Part shown: positions 35,195-45,882 of the stretch, piece after piece
How the letters are laid out: every line of letters begins with the position of its first letter
Position numbering within the stretch: the stretch's first letter is position 1
Assembly (NCBI GenBank): GCA_038244815.1
Contig: JBBRTB010000021.1
Location: forward strand, 14,292-78,291
Direction: 5' to 3'
DNA length: 64,000 nucleotides
Origin: DASVHS01 sp038244815
GTDB taxonomy: Bacteria > Acidobacteriota > Thermoanaerobaculia > Gp7-AA8
The notes under the pieces: model-generated
Seen by the model: the letters and a program-made list of their open reading frames with translations, nothing else
What the model was told of the DNA's origin: nothing
Database searches by the model: none
Translations under genes and position numbers: made by a program

Positions 35195-36022
35195 TCAAGC
35201 CGCTGGCTGCGCGAAACCCGTGATCACGTACGACCCCGACTTGAGGTCTTTCTTGATCTTGATGATCTCTTTCTTCTGAGCGTCCTCGAGCAGGTCGCTG
35301 AACGTGTCGTAACCGTAGTACTCCTCATTGAACGTCGGCTTCTTGCGCTGCATGGTCTGCTTGACCATGGATCCCCACAGGATCTCTTTGTTCTCGCGCA
35401 TCAAGGCCTTGATCGAGTCGATGAGCAGTTTGAACACCTCGCCCTGCTTCTTGTCCTTGAAGGCCACCGACGGTACTTTCTGCACGACGCGCACGAGATC
35501 CTCGTAAAAGATGAACTCGTCACAGTTGTCGATGAGCAGGTCGGACGAGGAGTTCTTCACCCCGCAGCCGATGACGTACTTGTCGTTCTCTTTCAGCTTC
35601 GAGACGAGCGGGGAGAAATCGGAGTCCCCCGAGGCCACCACGAAGAGGTTGATGTGCTCCTTCGAGTAGCACATGTCCATGGCGTCCACAGCCATACGGA
35701 TGTCGGCCGAGTTCTTGCCTGAATAGGCCCGGCCGGGGATCTCGATCAGCTCGATCGCCGCCTCGTGCAGCTCCCGCTTGTAGTCAGGAAACTTGTCCCA
35801 GTCGCAATACGCGCGTTTGACGACGATCTTTCCCTTCTCGAGCAGTCGCTCCAGGAGGAGACTCACTTCGAACTTCTTGTGCTTGGCGTCGGTGACGCCG
35901 ATGGCGATGTTCTCGAAATCGATGAAAAGGGCGATTCTGCTTTCACTCATGCCGCGGTTTGAAGGTCCGGCTCCAATATCTGATTCGTCGCCTTCGTTAT
36001 CGAAGGCGGGCTTACGTGCCAT
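35195..36022 (-). CDS. NYN-domain ribonuclease-like protein with C-terminal LOTUS/OST-HTH domain
   Basis: 275 aa. The NYN/PIN-like domain (about 28-170) has the acidic metal-binding residues in IALFIDFENIA (Asp35), NSADIRMAVDAMD and VVASGDSDFSPLV. The C-terminal about 80 residues (VFKLLIDSIKAL through KDLKSGSYVITGF) fit an OST-HTH/LOTUS fold, which binds RNA, in some cases G-quadruplex RNA. The combination resembles LabA/MARF1-type RNA-processing factors. A TAGACT box 6 nt before the ATG suggests a leaderless transcript. Its RNA target is unknown. Confidence 0.85.
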   Translation of the reverse strand: MARKPAFDNEGDESDIGAGPSNRGMSESRIALFIDFENIAIGVTDAKHKKFEVSLLLERLLEKGKIVVKRAYCDWDKFPDYKRELHEAAIELIEIPGRAYSGKNSADIRMAVDAMDMCYSKEHINLFVVASGDSDFSPLVSKLKENDKYVIGCGVKNSSSDLLIDNCDEFIFYEDLVRVVQKVPSVAFKDKKQGEVFKLLIDSIKALMRENKEILWGSMVKQTMQRKKPTFNEEYYGYDTFSDLLEDAQKKEIIKIKKDLKSGSYVITGFAQPAA

Positions 36023-36048
36023 GGCGGGAGTCTAGCACTCACATCGAT

Positions 36049-39000
36049 ATGCCAGACCGGAACTCCATTACGATGCCGCACGTGAATCCTGACTTACTGC
36101 GCGAGCGGTTGCTGGAAGGGATCACCCAGGCCATCGTGGCAAGCGACCTCGACGGGAGGGTCATCTACTGGAATCGTCTGGCGCAGACGCTCTTCGGCCA
36201 TACCGCCGAGGACGCTGCCGGCAAACTGGTGACCGAGTTGCTCCCGGTCGCGTCCGGAATGATCGAGTCGCCGCTCCTCGACGACCGGGGCCAGCGCGTG
36301 GGAACGATCCATGTGGCACCGGCGGAGGCGCGTGAGGCGCGACTGCAGGCAGCCATGACCCAGGCCGGAAAGATCGCCCTCAGCTCGGCCAGTCTCGCGT
36401 TCATGTTCGAGCAGACCGCTCGCATCGTTCACGAAATCCTCGACACGGAATTGTGCGGGATCTTCAAGCGCGCTGGCGAGTGCCTTCTGCTCGTCGGTGG
36501 AGAGGGATTTCGCAATGGCGCGATCGGATCGGTCCAGAAGTTTTGCTCGCCGCAGTCGCAGGCCGAGCACACCATCCAGGTGCGCCAGCCGGTCATCGCT
36601 TCGGACCTGAGAGAGGAGAGGCGCTTCACGCCTTCGGACATCCTGGTCGCCGAGGGAGTCACCAGCGCGTTGACCGTCGTGATCGACGGTCCCGACGACA
36701 CACCGTGGGGAGTTCTCGGCGCGTACACCAGGGCTCGCCGCGATTTCGACCCGGCCGATGTCGATTTCCTGGGCGCGCTCGGATCGACGCTGGGGCAGGC
36801 CATCGAGCACCGCCGTGCCGAGGTGGAGTTGCGCGTGCGCTCGTTGCAGCAGAGCGCGATCGCGGAGCTCGGACACTACGTGCTCACCTCCGAAGTCGAC
36901 CAGAAGACCCTGGAGCGGGCCTGCGAGCTGGCGATGTCGGGACTGGGCGTCGAGTTCGCGCAATACCTGCAGAGCGATGACGACGGCCAGTCGCTCCGCT
37001 TCCGTGCCGGCCAGGCCTGGCTCGCTCCTCCCGACACGATCCCCATGGATGCATCGCAGGCCGGCTATGCCATGCGCACCAGCCGGCCGGTGGTCATTGC
37101 CGACTACCTTTCCGAAACGCGCTTCGACACCACCAGGCTTTTCACGAACCACGGCATCCGCAGCGGCATCGCCGTTCCGGTGATCGGGCGCTCGAGAAAG
37201 TTCGGTGTGATCACCGCGCAGACCCGCTTCCTCAAGGTGTTCAACGCCGCCGACGTGCACTTCATGGAATCGATGGCGGCGGTGTTCGCCGCCGCGCTCA
37301 CGCGCGAGGTCGGCCGGCACGAGCTCGTCGAGTCGGAGGCACGCTACCGGAGCGTCGTGGACGGGGCATCCGAAGTCATCTTCAGCGTGACGCCGGCCGG
37401 CGTGATCACCTCGCTCAATCCGGCCTTCGAAGTCATCACCGGCTGGCGATGCGACGAGTGGATCGGCCGCCGTTTCGACGGGCTGGTCGTGCCGGAGACC
37501 CTTCCGGCGACGCAGGAGCTGTTCGCCTCGATCCTTCGCGAGCCGCGGCCGGTGCGCGCGGAGGTGCGCGTCATCGGAAAACAGAGAGGGGAGATCCTCC
37601 TGACCGCCACCGTGTCGCCGAAGATTCAGAATGCCGAAGTCATCGAGGTCTACGGATTTGCGCGCGACGTTACCGACGAGCGCAGGCTGGAAGCCGAGCG
37701 CAACCGCGTCACCCGCGATCTTCAGCTCATCCTCGATTCGACCGACGAGGGCGTTTACGCAACCGACGTCGATGGCCGTTCCACGCTCGTGAACCGCTCG
37801 GCTGCGAAGCTGCTCGGAGCATCACCGGACTGGTTGATCGGCGCGGACATTCACGCCATCGTTCATCCGAAGTCCCCGGCCGCATCGCCGGAGCAGGGGG
37901 AGGCCTGCGCCGTCATCGATGTTCTGCAGAGCGGCAGGAGCCACTCGTCGCGCGATGACATCTTCTGCCGCGCCGACGGTACGGCGTTTCCGGTCGAGTT
38001 CACCGTCTCACCGATCATCGACGGTGGCGCGATCATCGGCTCCGTGGTGGCTTTCAACGATATCAGCGTGCGCCGCAAGCTGGAGTCGAAGCTCGATCAG
38101 GCCAATCGTCTCTCCAGCCTGGGCCGTCTGGCCGCCACGGTCGCTCATGAATTCAACAACGTGCTCATGGGGATCTCTCCGTTTGCAGAGGTGCTGCGCC
38201 GGGAATCGCTCGGCGAGCGGGCCCGGGCCGCGGTCGACCAGATCACCCGTTCGGTCAAGCGAGGCAAGCGGATCACCGAGGACATCCTCCGTTTCACGCA
38301 GCCGTCGGAGCCGGTGCTGGTGTCGTTCGATGGAGCGGCGTGGCTGCAGGCCATGGCCGTGGAGGCCCGGTCGGTGATCGGCCCGAAATACACGATCGAT
38401 GTCGATGTGAGGGATGAGAATCTGGCGGTCGCCGGCGACGTCGGTCAGTTGCATCAGAGCTTCATCAACCTGATTCTCAACGCCCGCGACGCCATGGCTG
38501 GAGGCGGGCGGATCCGTATCGGCCTGGCCCGGCTGGCCGATGAGCGCTACGACTTTGCGGGCGTCGAGCGCCCCGAGCGCTTCGCGCATTTCACCGTCGA
38601 GGACAGCGGTCATGGCATGTCGCCGGAGACGCTGCGACACATCTTTGAGCCCCTGTTCACCATGAAAAAGAACGGGACCGGCCTGGGACTCTCCGTGGCC
38701 CGGCACGTCGTCACGCGTCACGGCGGAGAGATCTTCGTCGACAGCACGATCGGTGCGGGAACAAAGTTTCATCTCCTCATTCCGCTGGCGCCGGAGCAGG
38801 ACGTTCCGCTGACAACCGGCACGGCCGCTGAGACGCCGGCGCCCGTGCGCCGCTTCAGCAGGGTGCTGCTGGTCGAGGACGAACGCCCGGTCTCGGCCGG
38901 ACTGGCGGCGCTGCTGGAGCTCGAGGGCATCGAGTCGAAGATCGTGGAGCTGGGACGCGACGTGCTTCCGGCCATCATGGAGTGGGGTCCGCACGCCATC

Positions 39001-39210
39001 GTGCTCGACATCGGACTTCCCGACATCGACGGAACGAAGGTTTTCGAAGCGATTGCCCGGGCCTATCCCCGGATGCCTGTCGTGTTTTCCTCGGGTCACG
39101 GCGATGAGTCGCAGCTCGAGCAGCAGACTGCCCGTCCTCACGTGGCCTTTCTGCTCAAGCCCTACGACATCGACACGCTCCTTGCCGCGCTCGACCGCGT
39201 GGTAACGTGA
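36049..39210 (+). CDS. Hybrid sensor histidine kinase (PAS-GAF-GAF-PAS-PAS-HisKA-HATPase-REC)
   Basis: About 1053 aa from the ATG at 36049; 36073 is also possible. No membrane segment, so it senses cytoplasmic signals. Order: PAS (about 15-75), two GAF domains (about 90-430), two PAS domains (435-680), HisKA with TVAHEFNNVLMGISPFAEVL (phospho-His), HATPase with NLILNARDAMAGGG, EDSGHGM and GTGLGLSVARHV, and a C-terminal receiver with LLVEDERPVSAGL and phospho-acceptor Asp in IVLDIGLPDIDG. Only a few bases separate it from ubiA. Signal and output are unknown; the C-terminal receiver suggests phosphorelay or autoinhibition. Confidence 0.92.
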   Translation: MPDRNSITMPHVNPDLLRERLLEGITQAIVASDLDGRVIYWNRLAQTLFGHTAEDAAGKLVTELLPVASGMIESPLLDDRGQRVGTIHVAPAEAREARLQAAMTQAGKIALSSASLAFMFEQTARIVHEILDTELCGIFKRAGECLLLVGGEGFRNGAIGSVQKFCSPQSQAEHTIQVRQPVIASDLREERRFTPSDILVAEGVTSALTVVIDGPDDTPWGVLGAYTRARRDFDPADVDFLGALGSTLGQAIEHRRAEVELRVRSLQQSAIAELGHYVLTSEVDQKTLERACELAMSGLGVEFAQYLQSDDDGQSLRFRAGQAWLAPPDTIPMDASQAGYAMRTSRPVVIADYLSETRFDTTRLFTNHGIRSGIAVPVIGRSRKFGVITAQTRFLKVFNAADVHFMESMAAVFAAALTREVGRHELVESEARYRSVVDGASEVIFSVTPAGVITSLNPAFEVITGWRCDEWIGRRFDGLVVPETLPATQELFASILREPRPVRAEVRVIGKQRGEILLTATVSPKIQNAEVIEVYGFARDVTDERRLEAERNRVTRDLQLILDSTDEGVYATDVDGRSTLVNRSAAKLLGASPDWLIGADIHAIVHPKSPAASPEQGEACAVIDVLQSGRSHSSRDDIFCRADGTAFPVEFTVSPIIDGGAIIGSVVAFNDISVRRKLESKLDQANRLSSLGRLAATVAHEFNNVLMGISPFAEVLRRESLGERARAAVDQITRSVKRGKRITEDILRFTQPSEPVLVSFDGAAWLQAMAVEARSVIGPKYTIDVDVRDENLAVAGDVGQLHQSFINLILNARDAMAGGGRIRIGLARLADERYDFAGVERPERFAHFTVEDSGHGMSPETLRHIFEPLFTMKKNGTGLGLSVARHVVTRHGGEIFVDSTIGAGTKFHLLIPLAPEQDVPLTTGTAAETPAPVRRFSRVLLVEDERPVSAGLAALLELEGIESKIVELGRDVLPAIMEWGPHAIVLDIGLPDIDGTKVFEAIARAYPRMPVVFSSGHGDESQLEQQTARPHVAFLLKPYDIDTLLAALDRVVT

Positions 39211-39217
39211 CGCGCGT

Positions 39218-40171
39218 TTGCGCCGCTACGTCGCTCTCGCGCGTCCGTTCACGCTTCTGCCGCCGCTGTTCGGGATCATCTCCGGCGCGGTGTGCGCGTG
39301 GGGCTCCGCACACAATCCAGATCCGTTGCGGCAGCTCACCGCCTCGGTCGTCCTCACCGTGGCCCTGGGCTCGCTCTGCGCGTCGTTCCTGAACGCGGCG
39401 AACAACTCCCTCAACCAGATCTACGATCTCGAGATCGACCGCATCAACAAACCGCGGCGGCCGCTCGTGACGGGGGAGGTGTCGCGCCGTGGTGCCTGGA
39501 TCTTCACCTGGGTGATGTACGCGCTCGGCCTCGTTCCGACGTGGTGGGTGGTGGTCTATCCGTTCACGACCTGGCGCGCGAAGTTTCTGGCGCCGCTCGG
39601 CGCGCACGAGACGTTCTTCATCTACCTGGTCGCCTTCGTCTCCACCTTCATCTACTCCGTGCCTGCGTTCGGCCGCACCAAGGCCCATCCCATCGGCGCG
39701 AACCTGACCATCGCCATCCCACGCGGGTGTCTGCTCAAGGTGGCCGGCTGGACGATGGTGGCGCGCGCTACCGTGGCCGAGCCGTGGTTCATCGGCGCCA
39801 TCTTCATGTTCTTCCTGCTCGGCGCCGCGTCGACGAAAGACTTCAGCGACATCGAGGGCGACCGCGCCGGAGGATGCCGCACGCTGCCGATCCGCTACGG
39901 CGTCCGCCGCGCCGCGTGGATGATCGCCCCCTTCTTCGTCTTCCCCTGGCTGCTGATGCCGCTCGGTGCCCATCTGGGGATCCTCACCGGCAATCACCTG
40001 GCACTGACCATCCTCGGCTTCGCGCTCGCGGGATGGGGCGTCTACACCGTCTGGCTCATCGTGCGCAATCCCGACGAGCTGACTTCCACCGAGAACCATC
40101 CCTCGTGGCGCCACATGTACCTCATGATGATGGGCGCGCAGATCGGTTTCGCCGTGGCCTACCTCCTGTAG
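39218..40171 (+). CDS. UbiA-family prenyltransferase
   Basis: 317 aa, TTG start at 39218. Eight or nine TM helices with the two Asp-rich motifs that bind Mg-diphosphate: NSLNQIYDLEIDRINKPRRP and STKDFSDIEGDRAGGCRTLP. The enzyme joins a prenyl chain to an aromatic or glycerol acceptor in the membrane; quinone synthesis, chlorophyll-type and archaeal-lipid-type members are all possible, and the sequence alone does not decide. Neighbours are a hybrid kinase and membrane proteins, giving no pathway clue. Confidence 0.88.
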   Translation: MRRYVALARPFTLLPPLFGIISGAVCAWGSAHNPDPLRQLTASVVLTVALGSLCASFLNAANNSLNQIYDLEIDRINKPRRPLVTGEVSRRGAWIFTWVMYALGLVPTWWVVVYPFTTWRAKFLAPLGAHETFFIYLVAFVSTFIYSVPAFGRTKAHPIGANLTIAIPRGCLLKVAGWTMVARATVAEPWFIGAIFMFFLLGAASTKDFSDIEGDRAGGCRTLPIRYGVRRAAWMIAPFFVFPWLLMPLGAHLGILTGNHLALTILGFALAGWGVYTVWLIVRNPDELTSTENHPSWRHMYLMMMGAQIGFAVAYLL

Positions 40172-40192
40172 TGGCGTATCGTATCTGCGGCG

Positions 40193-41116
40193 ATGTTGTC
40201 GTTCGATCGCGAGCTTGTCCAACTCCGCGATGAGGGTCTTCTCCGGCCGGAGATGGCCTCTCCGCTGATCTCCGGCGAGCGCGGGGAGATCGTTTCGATC
40301 CATGCCGAAGTGCGCGTGATGGCGTGGATCGGCGTGATGCTGATCGTGGGCGGCGCGGGCGTGATCGTTTCGAAGAACTTCGACCGCATCGGGCCGCTGG
40401 CCATCGCCACCGCCATCGGCGTCGCCTCGGCGGTCTGCTATCTGTGGTTCGCGATGCGACGGAAGAGCGGCCGGTCCGGCGCGCTCGATGTCTACATCCT
40501 CCTGCTGGGCGCGCTGCTTCTCAGCGCCGACACCGGCTTCATCGAGGCGCAGTGGCACCTGCTCGGCGGTGCCTGGCCGCGGCACTTTCTGCTGCTGGCG
40601 TTGATTCACGGCGCGACCGCATATCTGTTCCGGTCGGAGGCGCTCCTGGCGCTGGCGCTGGCGGCCATCGCTTCGTGGTTCGGAATCGAGCGGACGCTCG
40701 GCACACTCTTCACGTCGAGTCATGCCCTGGCCATGCGGGCCTTTGCCTGCGCCGGAAGTCTGGCCGTGTGGCGGATGGCGAACCGCCGGCGCGAATTCGA
40801 ACGCCTGTTCGATCACTTCATCGCCAATCTCGTTTTCTGGGGCGGACTGATTCTCACGTTCCAGCAGGAGACTCGTTTCGCCGGTGCCGCCATCGTCGTG
40901 ATCTTCGCCGTTCTGACCACGTGGTACGGCTTCCGGCGCCGTGAAGAGCTGTTCGTGCTGTACGCCTTCGTCTACGCGGTCGTGGCCATCGACGTCGTGA
41001 TCGCCGAGGCCATTGGCACGAACATCCTGGTTCTGCTGTTTCTGATCGTGTCGACGATCGGCGCGATCGTCGCCCTGTTCTGGTTGCACGGGCGGTTCGG
41101 AAAGGCCGCGGCATGA
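40193..41116 (+). CDS. DUF2157-like polytopic membrane protein
   Basis: 307 aa. A short soluble N-terminus (SFDRELVQLRDEGLLRPEMA) resembles the DUF2157 start, followed by about eight TM helices beginning VMAWIGVMLIVGGAGVIV, a pattern common to this family. It has no catalytic motif. The next gene, also polytopic, overlaps it by 4 bp (ATGA), so the two are probably made together. Function unknown. Confidence 0.75.
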   Translation: MLSFDRELVQLRDEGLLRPEMASPLISGERGEIVSIHAEVRVMAWIGVMLIVGGAGVIVSKNFDRIGPLAIATAIGVASAVCYLWFAMRRKSGRSGALDVYILLLGALLLSADTGFIEAQWHLLGGAWPRHFLLLALIHGATAYLFRSEALLALALAAIASWFGIERTLGTLFTSSHALAMRAFACAGSLAVWRMANRRREFERLFDHFIANLVFWGGLILTFQQETRFAGAAIVVIFAVLTTWYGFRRREELFVLYAFVYAVVAIDVVIAEAIGTNILVLLFLIVSTIGAIVALFWLHGRFGKAAA

Positions 41117-42123
41117 ACGTCGCCGAAGAGCGGGCCGTGGTGCTGGCGCGCCGCGTTCGCGGCTGGGAGCTTCCGGACGCGGAGCGGGCTGCGATCGAGA
41201 AGCGGCTGGCCACTCGATGGAAGAGCAGCGGCATGCTCGCTTCGGCGGTGTTCTTCGTGCTGACGCTCGTGGTTGTCGGGGCTTTCTACGGGTTTTGCGC
41301 TCTGATACACATCCCCAACGGGTGGGTGACGGCGGTTGTCTCGCTTTCGGTGGCGGAGACACTCATCCGCCGGCTGCATTTCTTCGGGACGGGCGTGGAG
41401 TCGGCGCTCTGGCTCGGCGGTCTGCTGGCCGCGATCTTTGGTTTAGGGAGTGAAGGAAAGCCGGAAGGATTGCTGCTGATCGCGGCAGCCTTTCTCATCG
41501 CCGGTGCGCGCGTGCGCAACCCCTTCATCGCCGCGCCCGGCCTGGTGTTCGTTATCTCTTACCTGGGCCTGAAGCACTGGTTCATGGCGGCTCTCGTTGC
41601 CGGAATCGCGCTCGCGGTCATCGCGCTGGCGCTGCTCGCGCGAACCTGGCAACGACCGTCGACGGAGATGATGCTGATCATCACCCTGATGGTCGCTCCG
41701 GTGACCGGCGCGGTCTGGAGCAATGGACACACATCGGTTGCCTGGTTCGCTCTCTACGCCGCGCTGGCCTTTGCGGAGCTCGTGTTTGGCGTGGCCCGCC
41801 GTCACCGCGGAGCCCTCGTCGGCTCGGCCGTCTCGCTGGTCACGGCGCTGTTCGTCGCGCGCGCGACGTTCGATTTCCTGTCGATCGAATGGAAGCTGAT
41901 CGCCGGCGGCGCGGTGCTGTTCGCGGCCAGCCTGGCCATCGAGCGCGCGCTTCGTGGCAGGACGCGCGGATTCGTGATCACGCCGGTGAAGAGCGCGTTC
42001 GAAGAAGCGGTGCGGATCTTCGGCTCCGCGGCATTCAGCCCGCAGACCGGGCCGCATGCAACCGAACCACCGATCGGGGGCGGCGGGCAATTCGGCGGCG
42101 CCGGATCGTCGGGCAGCTTCTGA
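41113..42123 (+). CDS. Polytopic membrane protein, partner of the DUF2157-like protein
   Basis: 336 aa with about 10 TM helices after a cytoplasmic N-terminus rich in Arg/Glu (AEERAVVLARRVRGWELPDA), reminiscent of DUF4401-type proteins that accompany DUF2157. The C-terminus is a Gly/Ser tail, GGGGQFGGAGSSGSF. Start overlaps the upstream stop by ATGA. No enzyme motif seen. Confidence 0.75.
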   Translation: MNVAEERAVVLARRVRGWELPDAERAAIEKRLATRWKSSGMLASAVFFVLTLVVVGAFYGFCALIHIPNGWVTAVVSLSVAETLIRRLHFFGTGVESALWLGGLLAAIFGLGSEGKPEGLLLIAAAFLIAGARVRNPFIAAPGLVFVISYLGLKHWFMAALVAGIALAVIALALLARTWQRPSTEMMLIITLMVAPVTGAVWSNGHTSVAWFALYAALAFAELVFGVARRHRGALVGSAVSLVTALFVARATFDFLSIEWKLIAGGAVLFAASLAIERALRGRTRGFVITPVKSAFEEAVRIFGSAAFSPQTGPHATEPPIGGGGQFGGAGSSGSF

Positions 42124-42480
42124 ACTTGTGCACGGTTCCACGTGCCACAGCGCCTGGGCAGGTGGCGGAAAACCGGGAAACCCGATGACCCGGCAGCCCG
42201 GCAACCCGTTTTCCGCAGCGCCATCCCACGCGCCGCAGTCTCGCCGTTTTTCTGCGGCCGCGTCTGCTTAACGGCTTCGGAAAAGCTCCGCAAAACCCGA
42301 TGAAATTTGACGCCTTCGGAAGTGTGCAAAACATGCGGAAAAGGCGCTGAAAACCTGCGGATTGGCGGTGCAGAAGCCTGCGGAATTCCTGTCGAGAAGC
42401 AGTGGATTGCCGGTGGAAATACGCCAGTTTCGAGCTTCGCTCACCTGTGGCCTAACTATGGTAAATACGAATACTTACGC
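42124..42480. other. Non-coding region upstream of the nrdJ promoter
   Basis: About 360 bp without a credible gene. It holds a short CCCGGCAGCCCGGCAACCCG repeat piece (about 42185-42210) of the R-island type, several TGCGGAA-like words and an AT-richer stretch near 42460-42480. No tRNA, riboswitch consensus or terminator was recognised. Confidence 0.6.
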
Positions 42481-42482
42481 TC

Positions 42483-42517
42483 GATCTTGTGTTGTGAAAC
42501 GACGCGACCACAAGATC
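42483..42517. promoter_or_regulatory. Inverted repeat upstream of the nrdJ leader promoter (possible operator)
   Basis: GATCTTGTG (42483-42491) and CACAAGATC (42509-42517), perfect 9-bp arms with a 17-bp centre, ending 14 bp before the -35. The position suits an activator or repressor dimer. It does not match the NrdR-box consensus. Confidence 0.5.
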
Positions 42518-42531
42518 TGGTGGGCCTTTGC

Positions 42532-42560
42532 TTGACATCCATGGAACGGGGGCGTAGCTT
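42532..42560 (+). promoter_or_regulatory. Sigma-70-type promoter of the nrdJ leader
   Basis: TTGACA (42532-42537), 17-bp spacer, TAGCTT (42555-42560). This is the best -35/-10 pair in the region. Transcription would start near 42567, about 355 nt before the nrdJ ATG. Confidence 0.65.
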
Positions 42561-42599
42561 GTCTCGCATCACAAACAACTCGGTGAGCGAGGGAGGGTC

Positions 42600-42749
42600 A
42601 TGAAGGATTTGAAGGTTCAGTCGCGTCTAGCTATCCAGTCTCCAATGCGGTCGGTTTCGCTGCAGATCCGCGATTACCAGGTGACGGTGAAGGTGAGGAC
42701 CCCGGTTCCTCAAGCCAGGCCAGCAGTGAGCAGGTCCTTCGTTCGTTGA
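42600..42749 (+). CDS. Small 49-aa ORF in the nrdJ leader
   Basis: ATG at 42600 preceded by a good GGGAGGG site and about 33 nt from the predicted transcript start. The peptide is basic (MKDLKVQSRLAIQSPMRSVS start, ending SRSFVR) with an alternating SLQIRDYQVTVKV strand. It has no Cys and no signal peptide. It could be a genuine small protein or a regulatory leader peptide. It is followed by a long hairpin and a terminator before nrdJ. No homologue is recognised. Confidence 0.5.
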   Translation: MKDLKVQSRLAIQSPMRSVSLQIRDYQVTVKVRTPVPQARPAVSRSFVR

Positions 42750-42776
42750 GTGGTTTGTAACGACTGTCATGAAGCT

Positions 42777-42854
42777 CTCGACTCTCAGCCCGCGGTTCCC
42801 GGTCGACAGGCAGAGGCCTGTTTCCGTCGGAAACCGTGAGCTGAGAGCCGCGAG
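42777..42854 (+). ncRNA. Long structured hairpin in the nrdJ leader
   Basis: Stacked helices: CTCTCAGC/GCTGAGAG (42782-42789 with 42840-42847), CTCG/CGAG outside it, CGGTT/AACCG (42793-42797 with 42832-42836), CGG/CCG (42800-42802 with 42824-42826) and a terminal ACAGGC/GCCTGT with AGAG loop (42806-42821). The internal loops and the closely following terminator resemble a conditional leader RNA. No B12-box or other known riboswitch consensus is seen. Confidence 0.5.
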
Positions 42855-42869
42855 CGCTTAAGAGACTCC

Positions 42870-42900
42870 CGGGGACGAGTTGCCCGCTCGTCCCCGTTTT
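42870..42900 (+). terminator. Intrinsic terminator/attenuator before nrdJ
   Basis: Perfect 10-bp stem CGGGGACGAG/CTCGTCCCCG (42870-42879 with 42887-42896), 7-nt loop, then TTTTG. It ends 22 nt before the nrdJ ATG, so the leader transcript must read through it to express nrdJ. Confidence 0.85.
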
Positions 42901-42922
42901 GTCTCTGGAAGGTGAGGAGGAA

Positions 42923-45790
<2,868 letters not shown>

Positions 45791-45845
45791 TCGCGGCGAA
45801 TGGCATCGTCCCGCCGCAGCAGCATCTGCGTTCGAGGGCAGTAGG

Positions 45846-45877
45846 AAGGGCGGCCGAAGGGGCCGCCCTTTTGTTTG
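45846..45877 (+). terminator. Intrinsic terminator of nrdJ
   Basis: Ten-bp stem AAGGGCGGCC/GGCCGCCCTT (45846-45855 with 45861-45870), 5-nt loop, followed by TTGTTTG. It ends just before the stop of the convergent helicase gene. Confidence 0.88.
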
Positions 45878-45882
45878 TCCGG

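Noticed and set aside
39155..41362. 735-codon open frame on the minus strand
   Set aside because: Antisense to UbiA and DUF2157-like membrane proteins; biased His/Arg/Gly content without domains.
42307..42603. 98-codon ORF upstream of nrdJ on the plus strand
   Set aside because: It runs through the predicted promoter and inverted repeat, has no ribosome site and no family; the 49-codon ORF has far better signals.
42560..42922. Cobalamin riboswitch before nrdJ
   Set aside because: No B12-box-like sequence could be found by eye; kept only as an unclassified structured leader.
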